Positions 5,245 through 5,885 of a stretch of 5,885 bases of DNA are shown one piece after another (position 1 is the stretch's first letter; the number at the start of each line of letters is the position of its first letter). The notes below the pieces were generated by a model, which saw nothing but the letters and a program-made list of their open reading frames with translations, had not been told where the DNA came from and searched no databases. The DNA is taken from assembly GCA_020059765.1 (NCBI GenBank), contig JAGVBM010000341.1, positions 1 to 5,885 of the forward strand. The letters are read 5' to 3'. The position numbers were made by a program, and so were the translations under genes. The DNA is from Bacillota bacterium. Lineage in GTDB: Bacteria; Bacillota; Bacilli; Tumebacillales; Effusibacillaceae.

Positions 5245-5885
5245 TGATGAAATTGATAAAAAACGAACAAGGGACGGTTGCGGTGCTGGTGGCTTTCGGC
5301 ATGACGGTCCTGATTGGGATGACGGCCATTGTGATAGATGGCGGCAGGTTGTTTCTGGAACAGAGCAGAATGCAAAAAGCAATGGATGCAGCCGTCCTGG
5401 CCGGGGCACAAGAACTTCCGACAAGGCCTGACATCGCTCGCCAACAGGCGGAATGGGCGGCGGCTGCCAACGGCGTTTCAGCCAACGAAATTTCCATTGT
5501 TTTTGAGGAAGGCAACACGTTGATACGTGCCGAAGCGGACAGGTTAAAACAGCTTACGTTTGCAAAAGCGTTGGGGTTTTCGGCTTCCCGTGTCGAGGCA
5601 AAGGCGGCTGTCAAATTGCAGCCGCTGACTTCCGCCTTAGGCGTTATACCGCTTGGGGTCGACTATACACGGCAATTGTCTTTTGGCGATCCGGTCGTCA
5701 TGAAAGCCGGAGATGCGGATGTCGGCAATTTCGGCGCATTGGTGTTATCCGGACCGGGTGCCAATCAGTACGAAGAAGATTTGCGGAACGGTTCGCAAAA
5801 TGTGATCTCGGTGGGCGATATCCTGGATACGCAAACGGGGAATCTGGTCGGCCCGACGATTCACGCTATGGAAGAACGGTTTGAA
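5244..5885 (+). CDS. Tad-domain protein (TadG-like), 5' part of gene
   Basis: The frame is open for 214 codons to the right edge, so the C-terminus is missing. The N-terminus matches the Tad/TadG-like domain (PF13400): EQGTVAVLVAF (8-18), a transmembrane helix at about 11-31, then IDGGRLFLEQSRMQKAMDAAVLAGAQEL (31-58 region), the family's Gly-Arg-Leu and Gln-x-Ala-x-Asp-Ala-Ala pattern. It probably sits in the membrane with its bulk outside and takes part in Flp pilus assembly. Unlike Flp and TadE, the Gly10 site lacks Glu at +5 (TVAVL), so cleavage by TadV is not expected. Residues 133-206 contain GVIPLGV, VGNFGALVL and TGNLVGPT, which look conserved but which I cannot assign to a named domain. 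Start: ATGATG at 5244/5247. The first overlaps the tadE stop (TAATG); the second has better spacing (six bases) from GGTGGA at 5235-5240. Confidence 0.88.
   Translation, partial: MMKLIKNEQGTVAVLVAFGMTVLIGMTAIVIDGGRLFLEQSRMQKAMDAAVLAGAQELPTRPDIARQQAEWAAAANGVSANEISIVFEEGNTLIRAEADRLKQLTFAKALGFSASRVEAKAAVKLQPLTSALGVIPLGVDYTRQLSFGDPVVMKAGDADVGNFGALVLSGPGANQYEEDLRNGSQNVISVGDILDTQTGNLVGPTIHAMEERFE

Overview
This window reads as an ordinary chromosomal stretch from a Gram-positive bacterium of the Bacillota. The signs are strong purine-rich ribosome binding sites (AGGAGG, GGAGGA, AAGGAGA), sigma-A-like promoter boxes, an intermediate base composition, a short YqeW-type Na/Pi cotransporter and a Firmicute-style Tad pilus cluster. 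A Bacilli lineage near Alicyclobacillaceae, Effusibacillus or Paenibacillus would fit, but that placement is an impression and not something the sequence proves. There is no rRNA, tRNA, insertion sequence or CRISPR array, and no gap longer than 300 bases without a gene.

Left part (1-2121): the 3' portion of an M14-family zinc carboxypeptidase gene enters from the left edge. It faces a Na/Pi-cotransporter gene on the minus strand, with only 6 bases between the two stop codons. Middle (2122-3969): a divergent intergenic region leads to an RlmI-like 23S rRNA cytosine methyltransferase. That protein carries an unusual insertion of about 60 residues, built partly of 11-residue repeats, just before its SAM-binding motif. 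Its 3' end overlaps, tail to tail by 32 bases, a minus-strand gene for a DUF192 protein.

Right part (3970-5885): a divergent promoter region opens a plus-strand Tad/Flp type IVb pilus operon. The order is flp pilin, a short A24 prepilin peptidase (TadV/CpaA), TadE-like pseudopilin, and a Tad-domain (TadG-like) protein cut by the right edge. The pilin gene is followed by two consecutive stem-loops before the peptidase gene, a layout suited to making far more pilin than peptidase. The peptidase, tadE and tadG-like genes overlap by 11 and 1 bases, so they are probably translationally coupled. The peptidase is expected to cleave the Flp and TadE precursors at matching G|QA sites. The TadG-like protein lacks the +5 Glu and probably stays uncleaved as a membrane-anchored component. 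ATPase and platform genes (tadA, tadB, tadC, cpaB, tadZ) are expected beyond the right edge but cannot be seen.

I did not find a clearly undescribed system. The points most worth a second look are the repeat-bearing insertion in the rRNA methyltransferase, the double hairpin after flp, and the DUF192 gene placed divergently from the pilus operon.
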